Under the pieces are notes generated by a model. The model did not search any database and was not told the DNA's origin. It saw only the letters and a program-made list of their open reading frames with translations. A DNA stretch of 64,000 bases from positions 1,115,194 to 1,179,193 of the forward strand of contig CAVZBY010000011.1 of the NCBI GenBank assembly GCA_963773685.1, in the 5' to 3' direction. The DNA is from JALHVH01 sp963773685. GTDB taxonomy: Bacteria > Acidobacteriota > Aminicenantia > Aminicenantales > Saccharicenantaceae. Below, piece after piece: positions 1-8,838 of the stretch. Each line of letters starts with the position of its first letter. Within the stretch, counting starts at the first letter, position 1. The translations under genes were made by a program, and so were the position numbers.

Positions 1-850
1 GAATACATCGCCGGGCACATCCTCGGGCCCCTGGGCATGAACGATACGACTCCCATACTGCCGGAGGAGGAGTACGGCAAGCGCATGGCCGTCGGCTACA
101 GCCGCTGGGAGCGGGCGGGCGACCGCGTCCGGATGCCGTTCTTCCAGGCCAAGGGCGCCTCGCCCGCGGCCGGCCTGGCCTCGACGGCCCTGGACCTGGC
201 GAAGTTCGCCTCCTGGCAGTGCCGGGCGCTCGACAACCGGGATTCCTCGGTGCTGAGCGGGTACACCCTGAAGGAGATGCAACGGGTGAATTGGGCCGAC
301 TGGGACCGGAAGACCATGTGGGGGCTGGGGTTCATGAACTGGCGCTATAAGGACTGGACCCTCGTCGGACACTCCGGCGGCTGTCCCGGCTATCGGACGA
401 AGATCGCCCTCAACCCCAAGGACAAGATCGCCGTCATCTGCATGATCAACGCCGGGGACGCCAATGTCGACGACTACACCAACAAGCCTTACGAGATCGT
501 CGCCCCCGTGATCGCCGAGGCCCTGAAATCGCCCCAAATCCCCCGCCCTTTTCAAAGGGGGCGAGGAAACGAAGGCCGCCCCGGAGGCCCTGAAGAAGTT
601 CACGGGGCTCTACAGGACCCACTGGGGGGAGAACGAGGTCTTCTTCTGGAAGGGGGCCCTGGCCATGTTGTATCTGCCTTCGGACGATCCCGCGGGATCC
701 ATCGAGATCCTCAAACAGGTCAAGGATAATTACTTCCGGCTGGTCAGGGACGACGGCGAGCTCGGCGAGGAGGTCATCTTCGAGTTCGACGAGAAGGGCG
801 ACGTCAAGTGGTACAAGTCGGCCAGCTTCTATTCGATGAAGGTGCGCTGA
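1..850 (+). CDS. Beta-lactamase-related serine hydrolase, 3' part, frameshifted
   Basis: This is the C-terminal part of a class C beta-lactamase/penicillin-binding-protein-like serine hydrolase, whose N-terminus and SxxK nucleophile lie before the window. The open frame runs from base 1 and contains the fold's C-terminal signature HSGG followed by a conserved GYRT segment, near base 372; HSG stands for the family's KTG box. The frame then changes by one base around 535-560, and the second frame continues as LFKGGEETKAAPEALKKF to a stop at 850, giving a small beta-rich C-terminal domain of the kind found in periplasmic esterase-type members. The shift lies inside a copy of the REP2 palindrome (bases 535-563), which codes for the linker between the two domains. 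Family is clear; substrate cannot be told. Probably a peptidase or esterase of the cell envelope. Confidence 0.75.
535..563 (+). repeat. REP2-type palindrome inside a coding linker
   Basis: AAATCCCCC followed by GCCCTTTTC-AAAGGGGGC matches the C-run/G-run hairpin seen in intergenic copies at 7190, 50453, 50778 and 58293. Here it lies within an open reading frame, between the hydrolase domain and the C-terminal domain, and the apparent frameshift falls inside it. Confidence 0.6.
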
Positions 851-897
851 TCCGCGTCTGAGGGCCCGACGGCCGGCGGGGCGGGAGACGTCTCCCC

Positions 898-2968
898 TTA
901 TTTGGGAGCCGTCGTCTTCTCCCCGCCCTTCTCCTTTTTCTCCGGCAGAGGCGGCGCCGCCAGGTCCGGCTTGGCGTCGCCGAAGATGTAATGGCCGAAC
1001 CAGGCCAGGTTGTGCTGCATCACCGCCCTCTGCGACTTCGGCTTCGTGATGCCGTGCCCGTAGCCTTTGTAGACGACCATCTCGACGGGCACTCCCCTGT
1101 CCTCCAGGCCCTGGCGCAGCTCATAGGCGTTGGGGATGGGGACCCGCCTGTCGAGCTCGCCGTGCTGGATGAGCGTCGGCGTCGTCGCGTTCTTGATATA
1201 GGTCATGGGCGAGGTCTTGGCATAGATGGCCGGGTCGTCCGCCGGATCGTCGCCGAGGTAGTTGATGGTGAACGGAGTGATGTCGGTGTTGTAGTAGTAG
1301 GTCGCCCAGTTCGAGATGCCGGCCCCGACCGAGATGGCCTTGAACGCGCGGCTCGAGGTCGTCAGGAACGCCGAGATATAGCCTCCCTGGCTCCAGCCCA
1401 TGCATCCGACCCGGGCCGGGTCGACCCAGCCCTTCTTCACCAGGTTGTCGACGCCCGAAAGGACGTCCCAGGCATCGCCGACGCCCAGGTTCCGGAAATT
1501 GAGCCTGCGGAACTTTTCCCCGTATCCGGCGCTGCCCCGGTAGTTCACTTTGAGGATGAGGGCGCCGCGGGCGGCCCAGATGTCGGCGGGATAATAGCGC
1601 AGATCGGCGGAGAGGACCGGCCGGTCGACGCCCGTCGGCCCTCCGTGGATGACGCAGAGAAGAGGGTACTTCTTTGCGGGATCGAAGTCGGCCGGCTTGA
1701 TGAGGACCCCTTCGAGAGGAGTCCCATCCTTGCTCTTCCAGGTGATGGTCTCGCGCGTCCCCAGGACGAATCCGCCGACCTGCTCGGTCATCCGGGTCAG
1801 GGCGCGGGGGGCCCAGGGCAGGTCCGAGACGCAGATCTCGCCCAATCCCGTCGGGGATTGAGCCACGAAGGCCACGCGCTTCGCATCCGCGGTCAGGGTC
1901 GCGCCGGAGAGGTACGTGCTGTCCGGACCGCTGAGGCGGGCGATGTCGAGCGTCGTCGGATCGAGCCGGAAAAGGTGGGAGGCCGTTCCCTTGCATCCCC
2001 CCGAAATAAATGGCGTCCGCGATCCAGGCGATGGCGTAGGGATTCTCGTCGAAGGCGTCCGTCAGCGAGCGAACGGGACCGCCCTCGGCGCCGACGAGGG
2101 CCAGCCGGGAATTGCGGGCGTAGTTGTCGACCCGCCCCATGGCGCTCGAAAAGAGAAGGGACCGGCCGTCGGGAGACCAGAGAGGCGCCGAATCGGCGCC
2201 GGGCTGGTCGACGATCTTTTTGACCTTGTCGCCGGCAAGATCGAGGACGTAGATATCCGAGGTCCGGCCGTTGATGAGGTCGGGGTTGACGGCAGCGCTG
2301 AAGGCGATCTTCGTCCCGTCCGGCGACCAGTCGAATCCGCCCACGGTGAAGTCCTTGCCGCTTGTGCGGCGGCGGCCCGGCTGGGGTGAGCTCAGGGCCT
2401 CGGCGACATCCACCGTCCAGATATGGCTGTACGTGTATTCGCGCCGGACGACGTCGTAATCGCCATAGCGATCCTTGCGGTCTTTGGATTCCTGGGCGAC
2501 CGGGTCGGCCGCCGTGAAGGCGATGGTCTTTCCGTCCGGAGACCAGTCGAATCCGCCGACCCCCGTCTCCGCCTTGGTCAGCGGAACTGCCTCGCCGCCG
2601 ACGGGGCTGATGACGAAGAGCTGGGACTTGTCTTCGGCCCGGCTCGAGGTGAAGGCGATCCACCGGCCGTCGGGAGACCATATGGGGCCGGAGGCGGACT
2701 TCTTGCCGCGGGTGAGCTGGATGGTCCTGCCCGAGGCGACGTCGGCCAGCCAGATCTGGGTGACGTACGCGTCCTGATCGAAGTCGGTCTCGGTCACCGT
2801 ATAGGCGACGCTCGAGCCGTCGGGCGAGACGCGGGCATCGGCCACGGACTTCAGGGCCATCAGGTCCTCGACGGTGGGCGCCCGCCGGGCCGTGTCCGCG
2901 GACGCGCCGGGTCCGATCAGGGCAAAAAACAGGAACCCTCCGAGTAGAAGGGATGTCACTCGCCGCAT
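898..2968 (-). CDS. S9 family prolyl oligopeptidase/acylaminoacyl-peptidase, exported, one frameshift
   Basis: Exported serine peptidase of family S9, expected to cleave short peptides or acyl-peptides in the periplasm. The ATG at 2968 has GAGGAG seven to eight bases upstream and opens a Sec signal peptide (MRRVTSLLLGGFLFFALIGP). An N-terminal seven-bladed propeller with repeated WSPDG motifs follows. The C-terminal alpha/beta hydrolase domain carries nucleophile Ser in GWSQGG, Asp in GELDRRVP and His in GYGHGIT. A G6 run near 1995 puts the two halves in different frames; five Gs would restore YFGGCKGTASHLFRL, so one extra base is inferred. The rebuilt length of about 689 residues is normal for the family. 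The Lys/Glu-rich C-terminal tail is unusual but not unique. A promoter and a perfect palindrome lie upstream. Confidence 0.9.
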
Positions 2969-2989
2969 GGGGGCCTCCTCGATCAAAGA

Positions 2990-3009
2990 TGGTTCATGTT
3001 CATGAACCA
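2990..3009. promoter_or_regulatory. Perfect 20-bp palindrome, candidate operator
   Basis: TGGTTCATG-TT-CATGAACCA is a perfect 9-2-9 inverted repeat. It lies just downstream of the predicted -10 box of the S9 peptidase gene and about 20 bases before its start codon, where a dimeric repressor would block transcription. It could also form an RNA hairpin in the leader. No cognate regulator is adjacent. Confidence 0.5.
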
Positions 3010-3016
3010 AGCCCTC

Positions 3017-3045
3017 ATCCTACGACAGGTCGGACGTCAGGACAA
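3017..3045 (-). promoter_or_regulatory. Sigma-70-type promoter of the S9 peptidase gene
   Basis: Read on the minus strand: TTGTCC, 17 bases, TAGGAT. The expected transcription start, near 3010, coincides with the edge of the palindrome at 2990-3009. Confidence 0.5.
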
Positions 3046-3065
3046 GGTCCGGAAGATCGTGGAGG

Positions 3066-4685
3066 CTACATGACGACCTTGCGGACGATGACGACGGTGA
3101 CCTCGTCCTTCTGCGGGTCCTCGACGAGCTGGACCTCGGGCGCCTTCAGGGTGAAGCCGGCGGTCTTGAACTCGACGTTCTTGTAGACGTCGCCTTCCTG
3201 CTTCTCATAGGTGAAGGCATAGCCCTTGACTCCGGGCTTCGCCGCCGTGTCCACCCACTCCAGGCTGTACATGTTCTTCTCGACCTTCGGCTGATACATG
3301 GGGGTATCAGCGGTTGTCAGGACGATCTCTCCCAGCCGGAACTCCTCGATGCCGTTGGCATAGAAGACCTCGACCCCGAGGCGCACCGAACGGCCCCTGG
3401 GCTGAGGGATGATGAAGTCCTTGGTCTTGCGGAAGTCGATGATGTAACGCCGTCCGGTCCGCGAGTTGACGATGGCCATCGTATCGTCCCTGTCCTTGAT
3501 GACCGCCGCGTGCCCTGCCCGGAGCTTGGCGAACTCGTACCTGGCCTCGAAGCCGGAGGCGATGGCCTTCTTCTCGTCGGCGGAAAGGCCGAGCCGGCGC
3601 TCCGTGATGTCATCCAGGCTCTGCCCCGATCCGAAGAATCCCTGCTTCCAATCGGGGTAGAACCGGTCGAGAAGGAGGCACTGGAAGAGCCCGTACGTAT
3701 AGCATGGCGCCAGCGTGTTCAGCGTGCTGCCCATGGCATGTTCGATGGACTGGATGGTCTTTTCGTGGATATAGCCCCCGACGTACCGGTAGCCATAGAA
3801 GAACGGGTCATCCTTAGCGCTCATGTTCGGGACGTATCCCTTCTCGCCGACGAGCATGGCCATCCTGGTGTCGGAGTAGCTCGCGGTGCCTTCGGAGAGG
3901 GTCGTTCCGGCCTGGTAGGCGACGGCATCCGGGGGCATGGTGGACCGCTTGAGCTCCCGGGCCACGCTGTAGTCCTTGAAGAGGGCGAGCGCCTTGGCGT
4001 CGTCCTTTTCCAGGAAGGCGTCGCGGAGGGCAAGTCCCTCGATGTTCGTGTAGGTCGCGTATTCGGCCGTAACTTCAAAGTCCCGGCCCTTGCGACCGCC
4101 TTCTTCGCGCTTCATGACCTTCGTCTGGAAGCCGTGGAAGAACTCGTGGACAATGAGGAGGATCTGCCCCTCGCTGGGGCACGGCGGCTGGAAGCCGGGG
4201 TTGGGGTTCTTTTCGGCCTCGGCGATGGCCTTGGCGGCCAGCTCGGCCGTGATGCCCGTCTGCTGGAGCATGATGCGGATGGTCATTCCGCCCTTCCCGC
4301 CGCCGATGAGCGGAGGCAGGAGCTTGATGGGCAGCTCGTCCTTCCGGTTGACGTAGATCTTCTTGCCCCGGACGGCCCTGCCGGGGACTTCCACGTAGCC
4401 CTCAGGAACCTTGCCGTCCCTCGGGCCGACCGTGACGAAAACGAGGTTGGGGTACTGGAGCTGGTACTCGACCTCCATGTCGTTCTTCCAGCCGGGCCAG
4501 ATGGTCTCCCCGAAACGTCCGATGAGCCGGTAGGTCTCCTCGAGGCGGAGGAGGTCGATCTCGATGTAAGGCTCGAGCGCGGGGGCAGGTTGGGGTTCCT
4601 CGCGGACGGCACCGAAGCGGTACGCGGGGCCCAGGGCGGCGAGGGCCGCCAGCGACAGGATCAGCACGGCCGACCGTATCTTCAT
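3066..4685 (-). CDS. Exported HExxH metalloprotein of unknown family
   Basis: A 539-residue protein with a Sec signal peptide (MKIRSAVLILSLAALAALGP), placed in the periplasm or outside. The start at 4685 has AAGGAGA five bases upstream. Residues 180-184 read HEFFH, preceded by the hydrophobic strand ILLIV, which is the zinc-binding helix of a gluzincin-type metallopeptidase. Candidate third ligands are glutamates at about 209, 216 and 265 (TLSEGTASYSD). The C-terminal 150 residues look like beta-rich repeats. I do not recognise a named family. Peptidase activity is an inference from the HExxH motif. It sits between an S9 peptidase on the same strand and a divergent DUF5916 gene. Confidence 0.75.
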   Translation of the reverse strand: MKIRSAVLILSLAALAALGPAYRFGAVREEPQPAPALEPYIEIDLLRLEETYRLIGRFGETIWPGWKNDMEVEYQLQYPNLVFVTVGPRDGKVPEGYVEVPGRAVRGKKIYVNRKDELPIKLLPPLIGGGKGGMTIRIMLQQTGITAELAAKAIAEAEKNPNPGFQPPCPSEGQILLIVHEFFHGFQTKVMKREEGGRKGRDFEVTAEYATYTNIEGLALRDAFLEKDDAKALALFKDYSVARELKRSTMPPDAVAYQAGTTLSEGTASYSDTRMAMLVGEKGYVPNMSAKDDPFFYGYRYVGGYIHEKTIQSIEHAMGSTLNTLAPCYTYGLFQCLLLDRFYPDWKQGFFGSGQSLDDITERRLGLSADEKKAIASGFEARYEFAKLRAGHAAVIKDRDDTMAIVNSRTGRRYIIDFRKTKDFIIPQPRGRSVRLGVEVFYANGIEEFRLGEIVLTTADTPMYQPKVEKNMYSLEWVDTAAKPGVKGYAFTYEKQEGDVYKNVEFKTAGFTLKAPEVQLVEDPQKDEVTVVIVRKVVM

Positions 4686-4785
4686 GTTTTCTCCTTTGCG
4701 CAGGTCTCGATAATAGAACGGACGCCGGAGGACGGCCCCCTGTGCCCCGGGAAGGGCAAGGCCGAAGCTCCCGGCGGCGGGCTTG

Positions 4786-4814
4786 TTGCAAATTCGCGAC
4801 CGCGAAGCTAAGAT
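4786..4814 (+). promoter_or_regulatory. Promoter of the first DUF5916 gene
   Basis: TTGCAA, 17 bases, TAAGAT, ending 15 bases before the ATG at 4830. Only a weak purine-rich ribosome site follows. Confidence 0.5.
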
Positions 4815-4829
4815 GGATGGACTTTAATC

Positions 4830-7016
4830 ATGACGAAGCACATTCGCGTCGCGATCCCCCTTCTGTTGGTCCTCTGCCTCTTCGGCCCGCGCCTCCAGGC
4901 CGAGGGACTGAAGGCCGTCCGGGTGGCCCAGGGGCCGAAGATGGACGGGCTGGTGACGGACGACGTCTGGCGTTCGGCCGAGGCCTTCACGACGTTCCGG
5001 CAGGCGGACCCGCGTCCCGGAGACGACCCGAGCGAGCCCACCGAGCTCCGCATCCTCTACGACCACGCGAACCTGTACATCGGCGTCCTCTGCCGGGACA
5101 GCGAGCCCTCGCGCGTTTCGGCCAATAACATGGCCCACGACGGGGGCGGCGCCGAGCAGGGCATGCATTACGGGCACACCTCGCAGAGCGCGAGCGACGA
5201 CCTCATCCGGGTCCTCCTCGACCCGTTCCAGGACAAGCGGTCCGCCTATATCTTCTTCGTCAATCCCCTCGGAGCCCGGGGCGAAGGTCTGGCCTACGCG
5301 GGCGAGTCCAGCCTCAACTGGGACGGCATCTGGGAGGCCAAGGGCCGCCGGCTCGAAGAGGGCTGGAGCGCCGAGCTGAAGATCCCCTTCAAGACCATTT
5401 CGTTCAAGCCCGGCCTGGCGGTCTGGGGCATCAACGTCGAGCGCGTCATCGCCCGGAGGCAGGAGACCATACGACTGTCCGGGACGAACCGCGACTGCAA
5501 GTTCGAGAACCCGATGGAAGCGGCGGCCCTCCAGGGGATCGAGGAGGTGGCCCAGGGCAAGGGCATCACGTTCCGCCCCTACGGGCTCGCGAGCGCCGGG
5601 CGGGAGAGGCCGGCGCCCGGGGCGCTGACCGCCGACGGCGGGTTCGACATCTACAAGAACTTCACGCCCAACCTGGTCGGGGCCGTCAGCTACAACATGG
5701 ATTTCGCCGAGACCGAGGTCGATGAGCGCCGCATCAACCTCACCCGCTTCCCTCTGTTCTTCCCGGAGAAGCGGATGTTCTTCCTCGAGGGCTCGGAGAC
5801 GTTCAGCTTCAGCTCGAGCCTCAGCTTCACGCCCTTCATCAGCCGCAAGATCGGGCTCCTCGAGGGACGCCAGATCCCGGTCGTCTTCGGGACCAAGCTC
5901 TACGGCAAGATCGGCGACTGGAACCTCTCGGCCCTGGACGTCCAGACGGGCCGCTACGGCGAGGTCGGCGGCCGCAACCTCTTCGCCGCCCGGATGACGC
6001 GGAACATCTTCGCCGAGAGCAAGGTCGGCTTGATCCTGACCAACGGCAGTCCCACGGGCGAGCGGAACACGCTGGCGGGCATGGACTTCAATTATACGAC
6101 CTCCCGGTTCCTCGGTGACAAGAACCTGATGGCCGCCGTCTGGGGGGTTTACAACTGGAACGAGCGCAAGGCAGGCCGCCACCACGGCTTCGGCATGAAG
6201 GCGGAGTACCCGAACGACCTCTGGAACGGCGAGACGATGTACGCCTACTACGGAGAGGCGCTGGACCCGGGGCTGGGCTACATGATGCGCCCGAGCATCC
6301 AGACGTTCTACGTCAGGGTCTCGTACCAGCCGAGGCCGGCCGCCGGCTTCCTCGGCGGTCTCGTCCGCCAGTTCTACTTCCAGTCGAGCGTGGACTATTA
6401 CTGGGACCTCGCCGGCAAGCTCGAGACGCGAAGGACGTCGTTGGTCCCGCTCAGCTTCCGGACCGAGAGCGGCGAGGTCTTCCGTTTCGAGATCGTCCCC
6501 AACCGGGACGTCCTGCCGTTCCCGTTCGAGGTCGCGCGCGGCGTCGTGCTTCCCGCCGGGCCCTACGATTTCACCCAGTACCAGGCTTCGCTCAAGACGG
6601 CGACCCACCGGCCGGCCGCCTTCGACCTGAGCTTCGCGACGGGAGATTTTTATTCCGGCCGTCTGGAACAGACGAGCGCCGGGCTGACGATCAAGCTCAA
6701 CGGGACGGCCAACCTGGAAGCCGACATCGACCTGGTGCGCGGCCGTCTGCCCCAAGGCAAGTTCAGAGAGAACGTCTATCAGGTCAAGGCCGACGTCTTC
6801 CTTTCGCCGGATCTCGGCCTGATGAATTATATCCAGTACGACGACATCACGCGCCGGCTCGGCTGGAGCGCCCGCCTCCGGTGGCAGGTCTCCCCAGGGA
6901 ACGAGATCTACGTCGTCTATAACAAGAACTGGGAGCGGCGCTGGGACCCGACGAGCCGTTTCATCCCCCTCGAGGAGCGCGGGGTCTTCAAGATCTCGCT
7001 TTCGATCCGGCCTTGA
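4830..7016 (+). CDS. CBM9-like/DUF5916 outer-membrane protein (copy 1)
   Basis: 728 residues. A Sec signal peptide (residues 1-26) is followed by a carbohydrate-binding-module-9-like beta-sandwich of about 180 residues with the marker DGLVTDDVW, and then by a long beta-strand-rich C-terminal part of the DUF5916 type, predicted to form an outer-membrane barrel. The family motif PEKRMFFLEG is present near residue 310. Function is unknown for the family; binding or transport of glycans or peptides at the outer membrane is a common guess. This copy differs from the other three in having YNMDFAETEVDERR where they have an NPDF.QVE signature. Divergent from the HEFFH gene. Alternating hydrophobic strands continue to the C-terminus. 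Confidence 0.85.
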   Translation: MTKHIRVAIPLLLVLCLFGPRLQAEGLKAVRVAQGPKMDGLVTDDVWRSAEAFTTFRQADPRPGDDPSEPTELRILYDHANLYIGVLCRDSEPSRVSANNMAHDGGGAEQGMHYGHTSQSASDDLIRVLLDPFQDKRSAYIFFVNPLGARGEGLAYAGESSLNWDGIWEAKGRRLEEGWSAELKIPFKTISFKPGLAVWGINVERVIARRQETIRLSGTNRDCKFENPMEAAALQGIEEVAQGKGITFRPYGLASAGRERPAPGALTADGGFDIYKNFTPNLVGAVSYNMDFAETEVDERRINLTRFPLFFPEKRMFFLEGSETFSFSSSLSFTPFISRKIGLLEGRQIPVVFGTKLYGKIGDWNLSALDVQTGRYGEVGGRNLFAARMTRNIFAESKVGLILTNGSPTGERNTLAGMDFNYTTSRFLGDKNLMAAVWGVYNWNERKAGRHHGFGMKAEYPNDLWNGETMYAYYGEALDPGLGYMMRPSIQTFYVRVSYQPRPAAGFLGGLVRQFYFQSSVDYYWDLAGKLETRRTSLVPLSFRTESGEVFRFEIVPNRDVLPFPFEVARGVVLPAGPYDFTQYQASLKTATHRPAAFDLSFATGDFYSGRLEQTSAGLTIKLNGTANLEADIDLVRGRLPQGKFRENVYQVKADVFLSPDLGLMNYIQYDDITRRLGWSARLRWQVSPGNEIYVVYNKNWERRWDPTSRFIPLEERGVFKISLSIRP

Positions 7017-7032
7017 AAGAGGTGCCTTGGAA

Positions 7033-7093
7033 TGTAGTCGCAGGCTTCAGCCTGCGCTATCTTCTTGAGCGCAACCTAAAGGTTGCGGCTACA
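7033..7093. repeat. REP1 inverted doublet
   Basis: A forward REP1 half (7033-7056: TGTAGT then CGCAGGC-TTCA-GCCTGCG) is followed after 13 bases by a reverse half (7070-7093). The reverse half, read on its own strand, has the stem CGCAACC-TTTA-GGTTGCG after TGTAGC. The two halves keep the TGTAGC head and loop but have different, self-complementary stems. Confidence 0.75.
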
Positions 7094-7152
7094 ATTCCCC
7101 ACGGCCCGCAGGTTGCGGATACAATTCCGCACGGCCCAAAGGTTGCGGCAGC
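7079..7152. repeat. Short tandem repeat derived from REP1
   Basis: Three imperfect units of about 30 bases, each with AGGTTGCGG, a ACAATTCC-type block and CACGGCCC. The first unit is the tail of the REP1 doublet, so the array seems to have grown from it. Confidence 0.6.
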
Positions 7153-7189
7153 CGCTCTGCGCTTCGGAGATTGCTAGGCCGGCAGAATG

Positions 7190-7225
7190 CCCCCCCTTTG
7201 GAAAAGGGGGGTGAGGGGGGATTTT
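7190..7225. repeat. REP2 palindrome
   Basis: CCCCCCTTT-GG-AAAAGGGGGG then TGAGGGGGGATTTT. It lies 12 bases past the stop of the minus-strand esterase gene and could act as a terminator hairpin there. Confidence 0.7.
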
Positions 7226-7236
7226 CCGGGCTGTGA

Positions 7237-8655
7237 TCACAAACCCGCGAGGATCTCCTGGAATTCCGGCGTCTCCCTGATGGAATCGAGGTCCGCGTCG
7301 TCCATGAGCCGGGCCTTGTTCGCAAATCCGCTCGCCACGGCCCGGCGCAGGCTGTCGAGGGCCTGCCGGCGGTTGCCGTCCCGGGCGTGGGCACAGGCCA
7401 GGTCATAGAGCATCACCGCGCGGCGGGAATCGTCGTGTTCGCTCGCCCGTAAGGCGATCTCGAAACAGAGGACGCTCCTCCCGGGAGCCTTCTCTTCGAG
7501 GAACCGGCCTCCCCGCTCGGCCGCTTGGACCGATACGGCCAGGAGGACGCGCCGGGCGAATTCCCTGTCCGATGCGTCCGGGGCTTTCTGCGCGTCGGAC
7601 ACCAGCTTGTCGATCGTCGCATTGAACTCCCCGAGGTCCCGGCGAAGGACGACGGTTCTCTCGATCGTGGTCAGGACCCGGGCCAGATCGTCCAACCGGG
7701 CTTGTTCCTGCCGGATGCGCTCTTTCTCCTTCCGGACGCTTTTTTTGAATACATCTGTCCGCCGAAGCTTCTCGGCGAGGGCAACGAGCTCGTCCATATC
7801 GCCGAGCCCGGAGAAGGCGGATACGGCCGCATCCAGTTCCGTCACGGCGCGAAACAGCGCCCCCTCGTTTTCGAGGCTGGCGGCGCGGGAGGCGGTCTTG
7901 GCGATCAAGGCGTCCGCGAGAGGCCGGTCCGGCGTCAGGCCGTTCTTTTTCGCGGAAACGAGCTCGAGCCATTCCAGGGCTTCCGCGCAAACGGGAACCG
8001 GCGGCCAGGAGTGAGTCCCTTCGAAGGTCCGGATCCAGTGCGGAATATCCGCCCTTCGGTCCAGGAGCGCGCCGAGCTCCACGACCTCCCGATAGTTGAA
8101 ATCAGCCGTCCCGACGATGCCGCAGAAGGCCATGGGATCGAGCTTTTCGATCCCCATGCCCTCGGGAATTCCCGCGCCGCAGGCGATGACTCCCGCGATC
8201 GGCCTCCCGATCATCTTGGAGAAGACGGAGGCCGCCCTGGCGCCCCCGGAGAATCCGGCGGCAAAGACGCGTTCATCGTCGATGGCCAGGCGCTCATGCG
8301 TGTCCGTCCACATCGCGGCGGCGGAAGCGAAGATGGGCTCCCAGGGACCGTTCCGCGAGTTATGAGAACAAGCTACGATGAATCCCCTGGCCTCGGCAGC
8401 GTCCTTGAACCGATCCAGCGGCTCCCGCCCGCGACCGCCCGGGTCGAAGGCATAAAGGATGGGCCAATTTCTCGAGGGATCGTACGCGGAAGGAATATAG
8501 AGAGCGTAGCTTTGGGAGGGGTCGTCCCTACAGACGATCCTGTCCTGGATCTTCCCTTTAACGAGGTCCTGGCCCGAGAGGATGGTATGAGCGACGCAAA
8601 GAACCAGAAAGAGGGCCGACCGTCTCATCATCGGGATAAGACCAGCATGTTTCAT
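7237..8655 (-). CDS. Exported alpha/beta hydrolase (esterase/PHB-depolymerase-like) with C-terminal TPR-like region
   Basis: 472 residues. A signal peptide (MRRSALFLVLCVAHTILSGQ, after a short N-terminal extension) precedes an alpha/beta hydrolase domain resembling esterase D or polyhydroxybutyrate depolymerase. The oxyanion strand reads PILYAFDPGGRG, the nucleophile is Ser in AAGFSGGARA, and the His is in FEGTHSWPP. From about residue 265 a helical, charged region follows, ending in a TPR-like hairpin (YDLACAHARDGNRRQALDSL) and the tail SGFANKARLMDDADLDSIRE, which is common in Acidobacteriota TPR proteins. The start is unsure: no good ribosome site precedes either ATG at 8655 or the one about eight codons later. 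Substrate unknown. Confidence 0.75.
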   Translation of the reverse strand: MKHAGLIPMMRRSALFLVLCVAHTILSGQDLVKGKIQDRIVCRDDPSQSYALYIPSAYDPSRNWPILYAFDPGGRGREPLDRFKDAAEARGFIVACSHNSRNGPWEPIFASAAAMWTDTHERLAIDDERVFAAGFSGGARAASVFSKMIGRPIAGVIACGAGIPEGMGIEKLDPMAFCGIVGTADFNYREVVELGALLDRRADIPHWIRTFEGTHSWPPVPVCAEALEWLELVSAKKNGLTPDRPLADALIAKTASRAASLENEGALFRAVTELDAAVSAFSGLGDMDELVALAEKLRRTDVFKKSVRKEKERIRQEQARLDDLARVLTTIERTVVLRRDLGEFNATIDKLVSDAQKAPDASDREFARRVLLAVSVQAAERGGRFLEEKAPGRSVLCFEIALRASEHDDSRRAVMLYDLACAHARDGNRRQALDSLRRAVASGFANKARLMDDADLDSIRETPEFQEILAGL

Positions 8656-8767
8656 GCCATGGATCCGGGGTCATTCCCCCTGGGGGACGGCCCGGAGGCC
8701 GGCCGAGCGTAACCGAATATTACGTCTCCGAGCCCGGGGCCCGGACCGGATGCCCGGAAAAGCCCGC

Positions 8768-8788
8768 GGGCCCCCGAGTCGGGGGCCC
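8768..8788 (-). terminator. GC hairpin downstream of the epimerase gene
   Basis: GGGCCCCC-GAGTC-GGGGGCCC, an eight-base-pair stem. On the minus strand it is followed by GCGGGCTTTT, so it may end transcription of the enolase-superfamily gene 50 bases upstream. Confidence 0.5.
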
Positions 8789-8838
8789 GACGAGCAGCGG
8801 TTCATAAGGGACGCGGCGCGATGCCTCGCGCGCCGCGG

